From NCBI RefSeq assembly GCF_033958435.1, contig NC_134141.1:97195001-97259000 (forward strand): a DNA stretch of 64,000 nucleotides, in the 5' to 3' direction. Below are positions 44,269-55,059 of this stretch, in pieces. Under the pieces are notes generated by a model. The model ran no database searches. It worked only from the letters and a program-made list of their open reading frames with translations, and had not been told where the DNA came from. The DNA comes from Carettochelys insculpta. Its lineage: Eukaryota > Chordata > Testudines > Carettochelyidae. The stretch's first letter is position 1; every line of letters begins with the position of its first letter. A program made the position numbers and the translations under genes.

Positions 44269-44494
44269 TTTTGATAAATTGTGTAAAAATTAGTATAGAA
44301 GTTTACAACAGGCTCTGACTGATTTGTATCTGAGGTTGTTCTGCTTGCGTCTGGTAATATTTAAACTCTGTAAATGACTGTTACCAAGGTAGACTTTTGA
44401 TGGCTGGTAGTGGGGATCAACCCATTGTTGATCCTGCATAAACATGACTGTTAAAGCAGATACAGAGAGTTTACTATTGATCATTAATGTAAAG

Positions 44495-45400
44495 AATTTT
44501 TCCAGATGTCTTAACTAAAGATATTGTAAATGGATAATTAAAGACAGAATGAGCATCCTAAGAAAACTCATTTAAAAACATAGTGTCAGTCTTAGCACAG
44601 TTAGAATGTCTGGTCTGCTCAAGGATTTAAATTCGGTCTTCCCAGTTAAGTTAGCATACATCTGGTTTTGTTAGCTCAGTGTCCTTCAAATGGAGGGACA
44701 GGGTCAGTAGGGGGATTAGGCTAAAGTAGACAATGACTTTCTTCCACAAATTTGAAAAATAAACTTATCAGCACAATCGGGAGGTGTGGGGACAAGCTTG
44801 TTTCCTAGCTGCTGCTGCTAGTTTTATCTTCGCTCTCTTACCTCTGCCCATCTCACAATTCCAGGATTGTCAAGTACCAAACAAGCTGGAGTATTAGATG
44901 TCCCCCTCATCCTCCGTAGACATCTGGTTTCTGAATCATCAGGGTGCACTGGTCGCATTTTCAGGCTGCACTTTGCAACTATCAAGGCTAGAAACTTCAT
45001 TTTAAATAAATGCAAGCAGAGAGTTTTGGGATGATGCGACTCCAGGACCTGGGGCTTTAAGAAAAAACACAAACTGTTGTGATAATGGCAATAAAATGAT
45101 GAGACTTGGCAGTAGTCCTCTCTGCCCTTCCACTTACCTTACTGTCTTCACTATGCTTCACTGCTTGGGTGGTGACTATCACTTTAAGTTATTCCTTCCC
45201 TTGGAGATTAGTTCTGTGGGTTTGTGAGGGGAGAGGCGCTCTCTCTCACACAGACACCTGTCACAAGAAACCCTCAGCTTGCTTAGTCAGACTTATCCAG
45301 CACCCACCATCAACGTTTTGTGTCTCAGTTGTCCCCAGTTCACAACAACCTTTGCTTAAAACCAGCTGTGCAATCTTCATGTTACCCCACTCTAACACTT
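44495..45400. other. No gene seen
   Basis: Unique-looking sequence; open frames at 44824-45072 and 45106-45432 show no motif. Confidence 0.35.
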
Positions 45401-45416
45401 ACAACCATCAAAGGCA

Positions 45417-45614
45417 AAAAGCAGTCAAGTAGCACTTTAAAGACTAGCAAAATAGTTTATTAGGTGAGCTTTCATGGGACAGACCCACTTCTTCAGACCT
45501 GGGTCTGTCACACGAAAGCTCACCTAATAAACTATTTTGCTAGTCTTTAAAGTGCTACTTGACTGCTTTTTGTTTTGATAGTGTATAGACTAGCACGGCT
45601 TCCTCTCTGTTACT
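45417..45614 (+). mobile_element. PLE-derived foldback element, subfamily B
   Basis: A 198-bp insertion with a perfect 14-bp target duplication, aaccatcaaaggca, at 45403-45416 and 45615-45628. The left arm (agcagtcaagtagcacttta, aagactagcaaaatagttta, ttaggtgagctttcatggga) is followed directly by its inverse (gaaagctcacctaataaact, attttgctagtctttaaagt, gctacttgactgctttttgt). The one-sided tail is at the right (agactagcacggcttcctct), so its orientation is opposite to the 28.5-kb copy. Arms are nearly identical, pointing to a young insertion. Confidence 0.9.
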
Positions 45615-45629
45615 AACCATCAAAGGCAT

Positions 45630-47170
45630 TAGACATTGATGCTGTAGGCTCTCTGCCGCTCCTAGTTTTGTTGTGAAGTGTTCCCTCTTTATCACTGCAA
45701 ACTAAACGTTTATGATATAGTCTAGATCAGCTGGCACAAGCCACCATCTTACACTCTAACAAGTTCAATTAATGAAGAAAGTTAGGGAATAAAGGTGTTC
45801 TGTGTGTAACTGAATCAGCCAAGATGTTAGCCTGGTGACAGGAGAGCAAAGCTTGGGCATCCAAGGGTCTCTCTTTCTCTGCACAGACCTTCAAGAGTTT
45901 AACAATAATAATTGGAGTCTGTTTGCAGAACTTGGCAGGCCACAGCATCACGTGTTAGGTGACTTGTCCTGTAGCAGTTTGAGCCACACATCCATTCTCT
46001 TGGCTAGTTCTAAAACATCACATTCCAGCTGCTACAGGGCAGAAAAGAGAACAAAAGCATATAGGAAGTAGCATGGAAAATTCTAATCTTTCCTGTTCAG
46101 AGTAGCTAGCACGTTGAACTTGAAGTGGGCCTGTTTTAAGGGCTGGAAATACATGTGGACTTCTTGGTCTATCCTGAGCGTAACTGAGTTTGATCACCAT
46201 TCTGGCATTCTGAAATGAGGCTTTGTGGTCCCTCAGTGTTCATTAATAGTCAGCACATGACATGGTGCACATAAAAGCCCGTAGCAGCCCGGCCAATCAA
46301 AAGGCCTGATGAAATCCTGCAACTGCAGGAGGGTGATAAATTAAGACTGAATGTATTGTGTGGTCTTTTGGCTTTGTGCTGGATTGGGGAGGGGTGATGG
46401 AGTGAGGGAATGGGCAAGAGGAAGGAAGAAGGAAAATGGCAGTTTCCTTAGACCAGTAGCAGCCCCTCAGGCTTTTGTTTATGATGGTTTCCCCCTTGTG
46501 GATTCTAAACTGATTTTTAGGCAATCTAAACGTTTAGAGAAAATGTGCGTCTCCAGCACATTGTGTTTAAAGACTGTTTGGATAATCTATAGCTGCTTTT
46601 TGGATCCAGTGATATTCAAATATTCAAATCCAAAGCCCTTTAAACAAGGAGGACAATTAAACAGAAAATCAGGACTTAAAAAGTTTGAAAGCATGACTGC
46701 TTTGCAGGGGAAATTCTCAGCTTCAAAAAGCTGCTCTTTAACAATCTATTTTCAAATTAATCAAAGCTTATGAACATAAGCAAAAAGAAACTGAACACAG
46801 TGTTCATGATAATTATGTACTACGACTGTCCTTTACTCCTGTTTAGTGGCAGTCTATATTTAAAAAAAAAAAGCTTATGGGGGGGGCAAAGAGGAGTGGA
46901 GGAAGGGGCGGAAGAATATTTAGAGATGTTTAATAGCTATATTTTGGCGTCAGTCTTTGCTCATAAGGTTAATTGTGACCATATGCATAACATGATTAAT
47001 ATTAAATGGCAAGAGGAATGGAATACAACCCAGAAACAGAAGAGAATATTTAGATAAAGAAGATACATTCAAGTTGGACCTACGGCAATTCATCCTCAGA
47101 CATATAAGGAACTGTCTTATAATCATTAGAGATTATGTTTGAGAACTCTAGGAGGAAGACTGAGAAGTGC
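45630..47170. other. No gene seen
   Basis: 1.5 kb without recognised elements; the 140-codon frame at 46351-46773 has no motif. Confidence 0.35.
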
Positions 47171-47175
47171 AAATA

Positions 47176-47586
47176 TAGGCTGAACCTCTCTAATCTGGAA
47201 TTCTCTCGTCCAGCAACATCCATAATTTGGCATGATTTTAGTTAGCTGGGTGAGCACTTATCACGAGTGTGGCCAAGTTTCACATGGTCCCATAAAAACA
47301 GAAAGCAGTCAAGTAGCACTTTAAAGACTAGCAAAACTTATTAGGTGAGCTTTCGTGGGACAGACCCACTTCTTCAGACCATATGATCCCATAAAGCTTG
47401 TTTACAGGCACTGGTCCTGGCTCTGTGTTCCATGCTGCTATTTAGTGTAATTTGCCCTAAATGTCTTCTAAGAGACCAGTAGGTTGATAATGCTGCTAGT
47501 CAATACTGACCTCCCATGGTCCAGCAAATTCTCTCATCTGGCACTGGTCAGGTCCCAAGGGCGCTAGATTAGAGAGGTTCAAACTG
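47176..47586. mobile_element. Tigger-like element with nested PLE fragment
   Basis: The left end reads AGGCTGAACCTCTCTAATC and the complement of the right end CAGTTTGAACCTCTCTAATC; both are flanked by TA (47174-47175 and 47587-47588), as expected for pogo/Tigger-type mariners. Removing the nested insertion leaves about 300 bp, with no transposase. Homologous to 33195-33515. Confidence 0.65.
47297..47392 (-). mobile_element. PLE terminal-repeat fragment (subfamily B) nested in Tigger-like element
   Basis: A 96-bp insertion: agcagtcaagtagcacttta, aagactagcaaaacttatta, ggtgagctttcgtgggacag, acccacttcttcagacc. The flanks atggtcccataaa (47284-47296) and atgatcccataaa (47393-47405) are a 13-bp target duplication with one mismatch. 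The homologous site at about 33.3 kb is unoccupied. Single arm, no foldback. Confidence 0.8.
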
Positions 47587-47747
47587 TAATAAACAATCAG
47601 TTTGTAAGCACTTATAGGATAATAGCTATTACAAATACCAAGCATGTGTCAAGTACAAAGCATGCCAATCCAACCTGATTTCCTTCTTTGACAGGGTTAT
47701 CAGTCTAATGGAGGAGGGAAGCAGTAGACATATCTTCGTTTATAGCA

Positions 47748-48270
47748 GCAGTTCCGAACCTTTTTGAGATGGCAACCCATTTTGACAATTCAGTAAGACT
47801 TTGTGACCCAAGGCAATTCAAAAGCGGGGTGGGGAGATAGGAGAGGTTCTACCCTGGAATTTTTTTTTTTAAATAACTCTATTTCCCCAACCCAGACTTA
47901 AACCCCTCACAGCCCAAAATGCTCCCCGCCAGCTATCTCACACGATTGCCGCTGCTGCCCCTCACTGCTCCTCTACCAGGTCACTGCTGCCTCCTCTGCA
48001 CAGCTCCCTCAGCCCTTCTACTACCTTTCCTCCACCTGCAGTGTGGCAGTTCCCTGCCCCGCCACACTGAAATGGGACTCAGTTTAATTGGTTTAAGGGT
48101 GGGATCTCTCCTACCAGCTGCTGAACCAATTAAATTGAGTACCATTTTATCACAGCAGGATAGGGACTAGAAGGCAGAGGAGTAAGCGGCAGCAGCAGTG
48201 GTGGGAGCTGCAAATGGCTCCTTAATGAGCCACATGCGGCTCGGAGCTGCCCAGCTGGCGACCCTTAGAA
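47748..48270 (+). mobile_element. hAT-like decayed element
   Basis: Starts cagcagttccgaaccttttt then gatggcaacccattttgaca and actttgtgacccaaggcaat, similar to the CAGTGGTTCCCAAAC hAT family. A right edge near gctggcgacccttag is possible. GC-rich interior (47915-48240) has no transposase. Confidence 0.4.
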
Positions 48271-48434
48271 AATCTAAAGGCAACAAACACATGGTTGGGT
48301 GGTTCACAGTAATAGTTTAGATGGATACATGAGATTCTCATAAGTGAATGTATTGTAGATAAAAATACTGTGTGTGTAGAAATGGTTGAAAAATTGTACT
48401 AAGATGAGTTACACCTTCCCAGTTTGATACATTG

Positions 48435-49312
48435 GTTTCTAGTCGGTCCTCAAGGAGTCACTCCTAGGCCTAGTACTAGTCAGTGTTCCTATTAATGACT
48501 TTGAGTGGAAAGTGTACTTATAAAATGTGTGGATGACATCAAGCTGAGGGTGAGGGGGGATTGTAATTACTGCAGTGGACAGGGTGAGAATTCAACATAT
48601 TGACAAACTTGAGAATTGCTCTGAAATGAACTAGATGAAAATCAATAAACAAGTGTACTTTGCTTAGAAAGAAAAATCACGCGCATAAGATGGGGAATAA
48701 TGGAGTGGGTGGTGGTAGTACTGAAAAGGGTTTGAAGGCTTTTGTGTTAGTGAATGAGACAAATGCAGTGCAGTTGTGAAAAAAGGCTGGGGGATATTAA
48801 CAGGAGTGTTTGTGTGTGAGACTTGGAATACAATTGCCCCACTGTATTCAGTACTGGTGAGGCCATTTTGGGCACCATACTTTTGGAAAGTTGTGGACAA
48901 ATAGAAGAGAGCCCAAAGGAAGGCAATAAGAACTGATAAAAGTTTTTAGAAAACTGATCCATGAAGAAAGGTTAAACTTGGCATGTTTAGTCACAAGAAA
49001 AGATGACTGAGGGAAAACCTGTTAGCAGTTTTCAGATATATATTAAAGGTTATAGGGACTTCACTCATTTCTTCTCCATGCTCACTGGAAGTGGAACAAG
49101 AAACAATGCAGCAAGGAAGATTTGTTAGGTGTTAAGTAATACTTTATCTATACAGGGTAGTTGAACTCACAGGAGGTTTTAAAAGAATGGATGGAGAAAC
49201 ACTTATCACAGGTGATACAGGTTTACTTGGTCCTGCCTCAATGCGTAGGCTGGATGACTTCATGAGGTTCCTTCCAGCTCTACTTTTTTATGGTTCTGTA
49301 TAAAGGTGAAAG
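48435..49312 (+). mobile_element. CR1-type LINE, RT region to 3' end, decayed
   Basis: aggagtcactcctaggccta, agtgttcctattaatgactt and gtgtggatgacatcaagctg correspond to the CR1 RT palm (LFxIFINDL ... ADDxKL). Then gcatgatttgg-type text: caatgcagtgcagttgtgaa, actggtgaggccattttggg and gtggacaaatagaagagagc. The 3' end is ctggatgacttcatgaggtt, ccttccagctc, ggttctgtataa. Every frame is interrupted. Confidence 0.7.
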
Positions 49313-49314
49313 TG

Positions 49315-50068
49315 GGTAGGTAGAAACAGAGGGAGAGAGGTGGAGTGTATATATTGATTGATATATTTTGTAGGAAATCATGAGAGTGAATATGGTGCGA
49401 TCGTTTGTCTCTTAGGGGTGATTTCAGCATTTATATAGATATTCTGTTTACAGTTGATTATAGGGAGATGCTTGGCCTTCCAGGGACAAAAGAGCTGTTT
49501 TTAAAAGAGTAATTTTGATGTACTAATAGGTAGTGTGGATTGACAGTGTGGTGAACTTCTGATCTTGAACAGTACGGTGGCAGACTGGGCACAAGGTGGA
49601 GAGGGATAACTTTTTTGTTTTAGGACCAGAGTGTTGACATTTACATTATTTTGCAGAGTCCCTTAGTTTAGTTGAGTGGAGCTTGAAGTCAAAAAATATT
49701 TACCAAACATTTCGTCTGAGTGGGCAGTAAAAGTACTAATTAGACCTCTTGGCGTCCACCCGTCCATCTTGACCTGTTCAGAAACTTATTTGTCCCTTTG
49801 CCAACTATTACAACCACAACCATGTAAAACTTGTTCTCTGTCAGACATGGAAATCTTAAGCGACCTTGATTGTCTGCTTGAGAGCCAAACCTCACTTAAG
49901 CGGTATTGGTTAGCATTGGCTCAGTAAACTCATCATATTTATCCAGATGAAAAATAAATGACTAGATGGAAGAAGAATTTTTTCCTTTTTTTTTTTCTTT
50001 TCCTGTAAACCTGTCTTGTGATCTATGAACATCATGCGTTCGCTGGTTAGATTAAGACGACTGCTGTT
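49315..50068. other. No gene seen
   Basis: AT-rich sequence; the 83-codon frame at 49676-49927 has no motif. Confidence 0.35.
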
Positions 50069-50070
50069 CC

Positions 50071-50285
50071 CAAATGGCATAGCTCAGTGGTTTGAGCATT
50101 GGCCTGCTAACCCCTTGTGTTGTGAACTCAGTTCTTGAGAGGGCCATTTAGAGATCTGGTGGAAACAGGTTTAAAAAAAAAAAAACACAAAAAAAAACCT
50201 CTAAGGGAGGGTGATAGGCCCTGCTGTGAGGGCAGGGAACTGGACTCAATGACTTCTTGAGGTCCCTTCCAGTTCTATGAGACAA
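50071..50285 (+). mobile_element. tRNA-derived SINE (turtle PolIII/Cry type), near full length
   Basis: The A-box part is ggcatagctcagtggtttga, followed by gcattggcctgctaacccct, and the B-box part is tgtgaactcagttcttgaga. The body is gggccatttagagatctggt, then an internal A-rich stretch, then the tail gtgataggccctgctgtgag, ggactcaatgacttcttgag and gtcccttccagttctatgag. This order is the turtle tRNA-derived SINE. It is the best evidence for a cryptodiran turtle in this window. It is not a functional tRNA gene. Confidence 0.9.
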
Positions 50286-50289
50286 GTAT

Positions 50290-50780
50290 ATTTCCATTTT
50301 AAATGGCCTGTTAAAATGCTCCCTCTGTTGATCAATTGTTAGTGACTGTACTTTTTTGAGGGTGGCCCATGAGGAGTTTAAAAATGGATTTTTTTAAAAT
50401 GGGGTACTCAGGTTTGAAAAGGGATAATAGAAAAGCTGCAGCATGGATCTGTAGGTTCTTAGTTAATAACCATCTGACAATAATTGTTCAGAGCATTTGG
50501 AAATTCTATTATGTCGTTTCACATGGGTGAGATAATAAGTTTAATAACTGACAAAGTTAGCTCACCTTCTTTCAGCTATGAGTAATTCAATTTCTGTGAC
50601 AGACTTCGCTGCTTGCCAGCTCTCCTCAAGTTGTTGAAGACCTCTTTTTTATTCTTGCATGTCTGGGTTGGATTTTTCAATGTTATGCTCACGGAACCCA
50701 AAAAAACTCAGAATGATTTACTTTTAGAATTTCTATGCAGTCCTTTCAAAGCTGTGTGTAATATCTGTCTTTAGCTTTTA
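50290..50780. other. No gene seen
   Basis: AT-rich sequence between two repeats. Confidence 0.35.
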
Positions 50781-50783
50781 TTA

Positions 50784-51022
50784 GGGATGTTAACCAGTAA
50801 ATATGTTTATTAGTATGCTTATCTGTTAACCAACCCATGGCAATGAACTCACGTGGTGGTGAGCCAGGCTGGACTGGAGGAACACCAGGTATGGGAGGGC
50901 TGGTGGACTGGGTATCATGGCTGCAGCAGGACCCCACGGCTACAGCAGTGGTAGGGCCATGTGGCAAGAGCTGGGTGAAAACAGTTAAGTGCACTCGTTT
51001 AACAGTTTTAACTAACAGGTTT
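50784..51022 (+). mobile_element. Unclassified non-autonomous repeat (AGGGATGTxAAC family)
   Basis: Starts ttagggatgttaaccagtaa and shares this end with the inverted copy at 11935-12106. The interior is GC-rich (ctggactggaggaacacc, ctgcagcaggaccccacggc). The right edge, gtttaacagttttaactaac, is rich in the same gttaac words. Confidence 0.4.
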
Positions 51023-51024
51023 AG

Positions 51025-51519
51025 TTTTGATAGAAATTTCAGAATCCTGCAAACTCATGTCCCAAATTTCAGCTGCACTCTCTGAAATATTAACTCCTAA
51101 GGAAATTGTTGGATGGAATGACTTAAATACAGCACCTTTGAATCCAGGTGCTTTCTATGGTTTCGATACCTTTTTAAAATCACTTGGCATGTCTGTAAGT
51201 TCTACATTGCTGAAATACAGTAATCTCTTCAAATGGCACATGTTTACTGAAAATATCTGTTATACTCATGTCAGATATCTTGAGGAAATCTCACTTTTGC
51301 TTTGCTGTGTTGCTCAGGATTTAAAATAATGGCACACATTTTACTGTCTAGTCTGTCAATCTCGTCTGCTAACAGAATGGTCCTGTTATCATGCGACATA
51401 CCATACCACATCTGTTTCCTGTTTTCTCTGATGTAGATGTGTACATTATATTTTATTTATTCTCCACGAGGTAAGAATTCCATGACTTTCAGTTACGTTT
51501 TTTGATTAGATGTTGACTT

Positions 51520-51520
<1 letters not shown>
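51025..51520. other. No gene seen
   Basis: The 100-codon open frame at 51027-51329 has no recognisable motif or splice context. Confidence 0.35.
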
Positions 51521-51523
<3 letters not shown>

Positions 51524-51556
<33 letters not shown>

Positions 51557-51571
51557 AGAGAGAGAGAGAGA
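51524..51571. repeat. A30 tract followed by (GA)9
   Basis: Thirty A (51524-51553) followed directly by nine GA units. Could be the expanded tail of a lost retroposon; no body is recognised upstream. Confidence 0.9.
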
Positions 51572-51574
51572 CAA

Positions 51575-52165
51575 CCTAAGCCTAGATTCATAAATATCCT
51601 GAAGGTTTTGGGGTCCTCCAATCCTATTTTGATTAAATTTCTCACTGACTTCAGTGAGATCTGGACAGGGCTGTTGGATTGCTGGCCCTTTGTGTGTGAA
51701 GGTTCATCCAATTTTTTTTTCATAAGATTTGTTAAATATTTAATAGTTCAATGCAGTGTTACTTTAAAGATGACTTCATCATGAAAGTTTAGAATGCAGT
51801 GAAAAATTGTTGGTCCAGTGGAGTAGGTCTGGATTTCCTGAAAGCAGCATTAAAAGGATTCCAGTTTAAAAATCATGCTTCTGACTGAAAACTTAAGTAA
51901 CATGCAAGATTACAGAAATTAAAGGTTTAGGGAAAAATGTATCTACTTCTCAGTTTTACTCTAGGCATTTGCTTTTTAATTTGTGATAGGACTCAGTGCC
52001 TAGTTCTACAGGTTTCACCTCCCTGGTCAGGCACCCTTGAAGTCTCAGTGGCCCTGAACAAGGGATTTTGCTGTACTGGGGGAGATTACTGCTCCCAGGT
52101 TCCCTCCGGCCCCGGCTTCCTGGCCATGGCTCACCACCGCAGCCAGCTGGTCCTAGCCTAAGCCC
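51575..52165. other. No gene seen
   Basis: AT-rich sequence turning GC-richer towards the adjacent LTR. Confidence 0.35.
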
Positions 52166-52169
52166 CACT

Positions 52170-53036
52170 GTTAGCCGGTGGCCAGGTAATGTGCGGTGAG
52201 GTACTCCCCTGGGTCCTAAGCAACCTAGTTTTTTACTGTTAGAGCAGGCAGCTCCTAGCACTCTCACCCACGGCCAGGCTGTAGTAACCAAACGGTTAAA
52301 GTTCTTTTTGTTGTGCTGGCTGTGTTGTAGTGACAAAAGGATAACAGGGTCAGGCTCAGAGCTTAACTAGTTACAAGTTTATTTAAGCTACAGTTATAAG
52401 CGTGTGGTTACAAAAGGCTATTGTTTACTTCTTATATGCTAGCAAAGTACAGGTGTTAACAAGTTACGTTACAATCCAATACAAAGATATCTGTTACCAT
52501 CTAACACAATGATATCTTGACACAATGACATCTAGTTACAGAGCTCTAATTCTTTAGCTGTGCACAAAAAAGTCGGAGACTTAGCATGGGTGTATCTTAC
52601 CCTCTCTGTGTCTCTCGATACCAACGTAGCCAAGCTGGATCGGTCACTCAATTCCGCGGAAAGACAAATACGAGGTTGGGCATCCCCAGTTGTGGACCTC
52701 GGGAGGCAATCACCTGACCCGACCAGCAGGTAGTTGGTGGAATGCACTCAAAGTTAGAGTTCTGCTGGGCCCATCTTTTATAGCCCTTTTGGGCTACGTA
52801 TTCTCTTTCTTATCTATGGTGCCAGATCATACTGGTCTGTCTTTGTGACGCCAGTTTGTTACAAGGGCATTTCTTACTTAATTTGCACTTGTAAGACAGG
52901 AGATAAGCAATTTAGGAGTACAGGACGTTCTCTTTGTGTGGGTGGGGCACTTCCCCTTCTGGGATGGTTGTGTGGTCATCATATCCATCAATGCCAGCTG
53001 GGGTGATTTCTTGAGGGTCGTCCCCCCCCCCCCCCT
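52170..53036 (-). mobile_element. Solo LTR of endogenous retrovirus-like element, minus strand
   Basis: On the minus strand a TATA box lies in gggctataaaagatgggccc (plus about 52773-52792). About 400 bp downstream is a polyadenylation signal in cttaaataaacttgtaacta (plus about 52372-52391), followed by a U5-like stretch. The U3 side ends near a C14 run (53022-53035). A related LTR in the same orientation lies at about 55.06-55.99 kb (shared gaccagcaggta and actcaaag words before the TATA region). No gag, pol or env coding adjoins it, so it is annotated as solo; exact TG/CA ends and duplication not fixed. Confidence 0.55.
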
Positions 53037-53039
53037 TGT

Positions 53040-54735
53040 TGACAGTTAGGCCTGTTAGCCTTCTATCTGTACTTTCTGCTTCTCAGGGTCACGATGAGCT
53101 AGCACATCTGGGCCTCAATGAGGGCATCAAAGACTGTGCTGTGAGCAGCCGTTTCCATGCCCTGTGTGCTTCTCATTGGGGGTGGGGGGGGGCAGCGAGC
53201 AAGCTGGCTTGTAAGGGGGAGACTTTGTCTGGCTACACCCACGCAGAGCTGCCGTGGGAAGCCGGTGCTCTGGCCCCTGTGCCCAGACCTAGGAATATCA
53301 CTGGTAATGAGGGATGTTGCAGGACCAGAAAGTGCTGGTTTAAGAAGGTGCAACCTCCTACTTGAAAGGTTTTTTGTCCCAATAAGCCATTTAAAATTAT
53401 TACACTTTAACTTCCTTTTGTCTACATGGAATAAGAGTAATTATTATGGTAATCATTTGATACCATCATCTCCTGTGAGCCTCTTTGTAAGGCTAAATAA
53501 ACTAAATTCCTGTAATTTTACTTTGAGACTGGGTCTTATGCTTTTTTGAAATCATGATTAGTGTTGCCCTGTTAGAAAGACTTAATTTAACAATTCGAGA
53601 AAATAACTTCTGAACTTTTTTAGCAAAAATGTAGTTGAGAACAAAACAGCAATAAGACCCTGCTTGGACACCATCTCAATGCCAAAAGATTTTATTTTAA
53701 ATTAACCAGCAAATGTTACCACTTAAGGATCCTGTGTGCATCAGTCTCTCACTCTAGCTTTCTGATAAGCCCTTTGTAGATCAGTAATAGGCCAGTGGTT
53801 TGGGGAAACTGATATTTGCAGTTATTTTAAAATTCCTTTTATATCCTCAAATAACTTACACACAATCAACCTGTAAATTTTATCCTAGTGATGTATCCAT
53901 TACCCATAATTTTTAGAGGTTAAAAGGCAAGCTTACTTCCCCTTGTTTCCTGTTGACTTGAACTGTGCATTTATCCTATTTTGTAGACTGGAGAGAGGGT
54001 GTGGGTGACCTTGGTTCTGTATGCTCTCTGCAGAGGAGTGTCAACCTTTTGCAGATATGAAACTGAAAATAGACTAGCACTGCCAGGTGGCAGGCTGCAC
54101 TGGGCATAAAGGGAAAGGGAGGATCTGAGCTTATTTCTTGGTTGCCTTCAGTCCAGCCCAAAGAATGTGTATTCAACTAGATCAGAAATTCCTTTTAAAA
54201 CATGTTAGAAAGGAATTTTAAAAAAGTTAAGCTGTATTGAGAGTTCTCTGTTGTCAACAAGTTAGATTTCAATTTCAATTTGTTGCACTTGGTGAAAAGA
54301 AACTATAATATGCTTTCTGTGAAAAATCTGCTTAATGTTTTGCACTAAATGATTTATTGTAATACACCCCAAAACATGTATTTGATACTGTATAAAATAC
54401 TACATACAAATGTGCAATTTTTGACATTTATGCAGTGCCATGATAGGCCACTAGAGGGTGCATTTTAATCTCCTTTACTAATACAGAGATTTGAAAGCAT
54501 GAGTGTTTTGTAAAGACACCAGTGATTTGCTCCTAGCTGCTTTTAATCCACGGCCACTGATTCAGTATACAGTTCATAGTATATTTACCAAATTATGCAA
54601 ATCACAAAAATATACGGAGGGCGAAATACATGCATTCTTTGGTTGGGAAGTTTCAAATGTGGAACAACTATCATGGTATTCAAAACGTCTGCACCTTGAT
54701 TACTGAGTAACAATTTAAGCAGCAGTATAATACCA
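53040..54735. other. No gene or viral coding seen between two LTRs
   Basis: GC-richer at first (53040-53360), then AT-rich. No retroviral protein motif is visible in any frame, so this is not obviously the interior of a provirus. Confidence 0.4.
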
Positions 54736-54741
54736 CAAGGC

Positions 54742-55055
54742 TGGGTCTACACAGCGCTCCGTCCAGTGCCGCTGCTGGCAGAGCTGTGCAAAATGAGCTT
54801 CTCGGTATTACAAATGCCTCTGCCGGCAAAGCCCCTCTCTGTCGCCAGTCCCTTGTGCTTCACTTTGACAGGAGATTCTCTGCCTCTTTCTTTCCCCATT
54901 GCTGTATCCATATGTTCATTCCCTACTCCTTGTTGGGGAAAGATGCCTTATCCCTCTCTCCTCTGATGGGGAAGTGTGAGCCAATGCCCAGGTGCCAGCT
55001 AAAGGTCTGGTGGGGCAAAGGGGGTGATGCCACACCAGCAGGTACGCTAAGCAGC
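54742..55055 (+). mobile_element. Possible MITE left end
   Basis: ggctgggtctacacagcgct resembles the Harbinger-like MITE ends elsewhere in the window, and GC-richer text follows. The partner end was not found; the LTR to the right may have interrupted it. Confidence 0.25.
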
Positions 55056-55059
55056 CAGG

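Larger units (their letters stand above)
42702..44490 (-). mobile_element. Penelope-like element with RT core, subfamily B terminal repeat
   Basis: Minus-strand PLE. Its 3' end (left) carries the tail gagaggtagctgtgttagtc and a subfamily-B terminal repeat (aataatgtattaggtgatca, agctttcatggggcagactc, atttcttcagat). Upstream, three shifted frames cover the linker (43175-43609), a middle part (43651-43887) and the RT palm (43891-44268). The GIY-YIG region (about 43090-43200) survives only in fragments. A short (GA)n lies at about 42899-42913. No inverted 5' arm is seen. Frameshifts make it dead. Confidence 0.75.

Noticed and set aside
50071..50145. tRNA-like A and B boxes
   Set aside because: Part of a SINE with an A-rich tract and SINE tail; the acceptor stem cannot be formed and it is not a tRNA gene.
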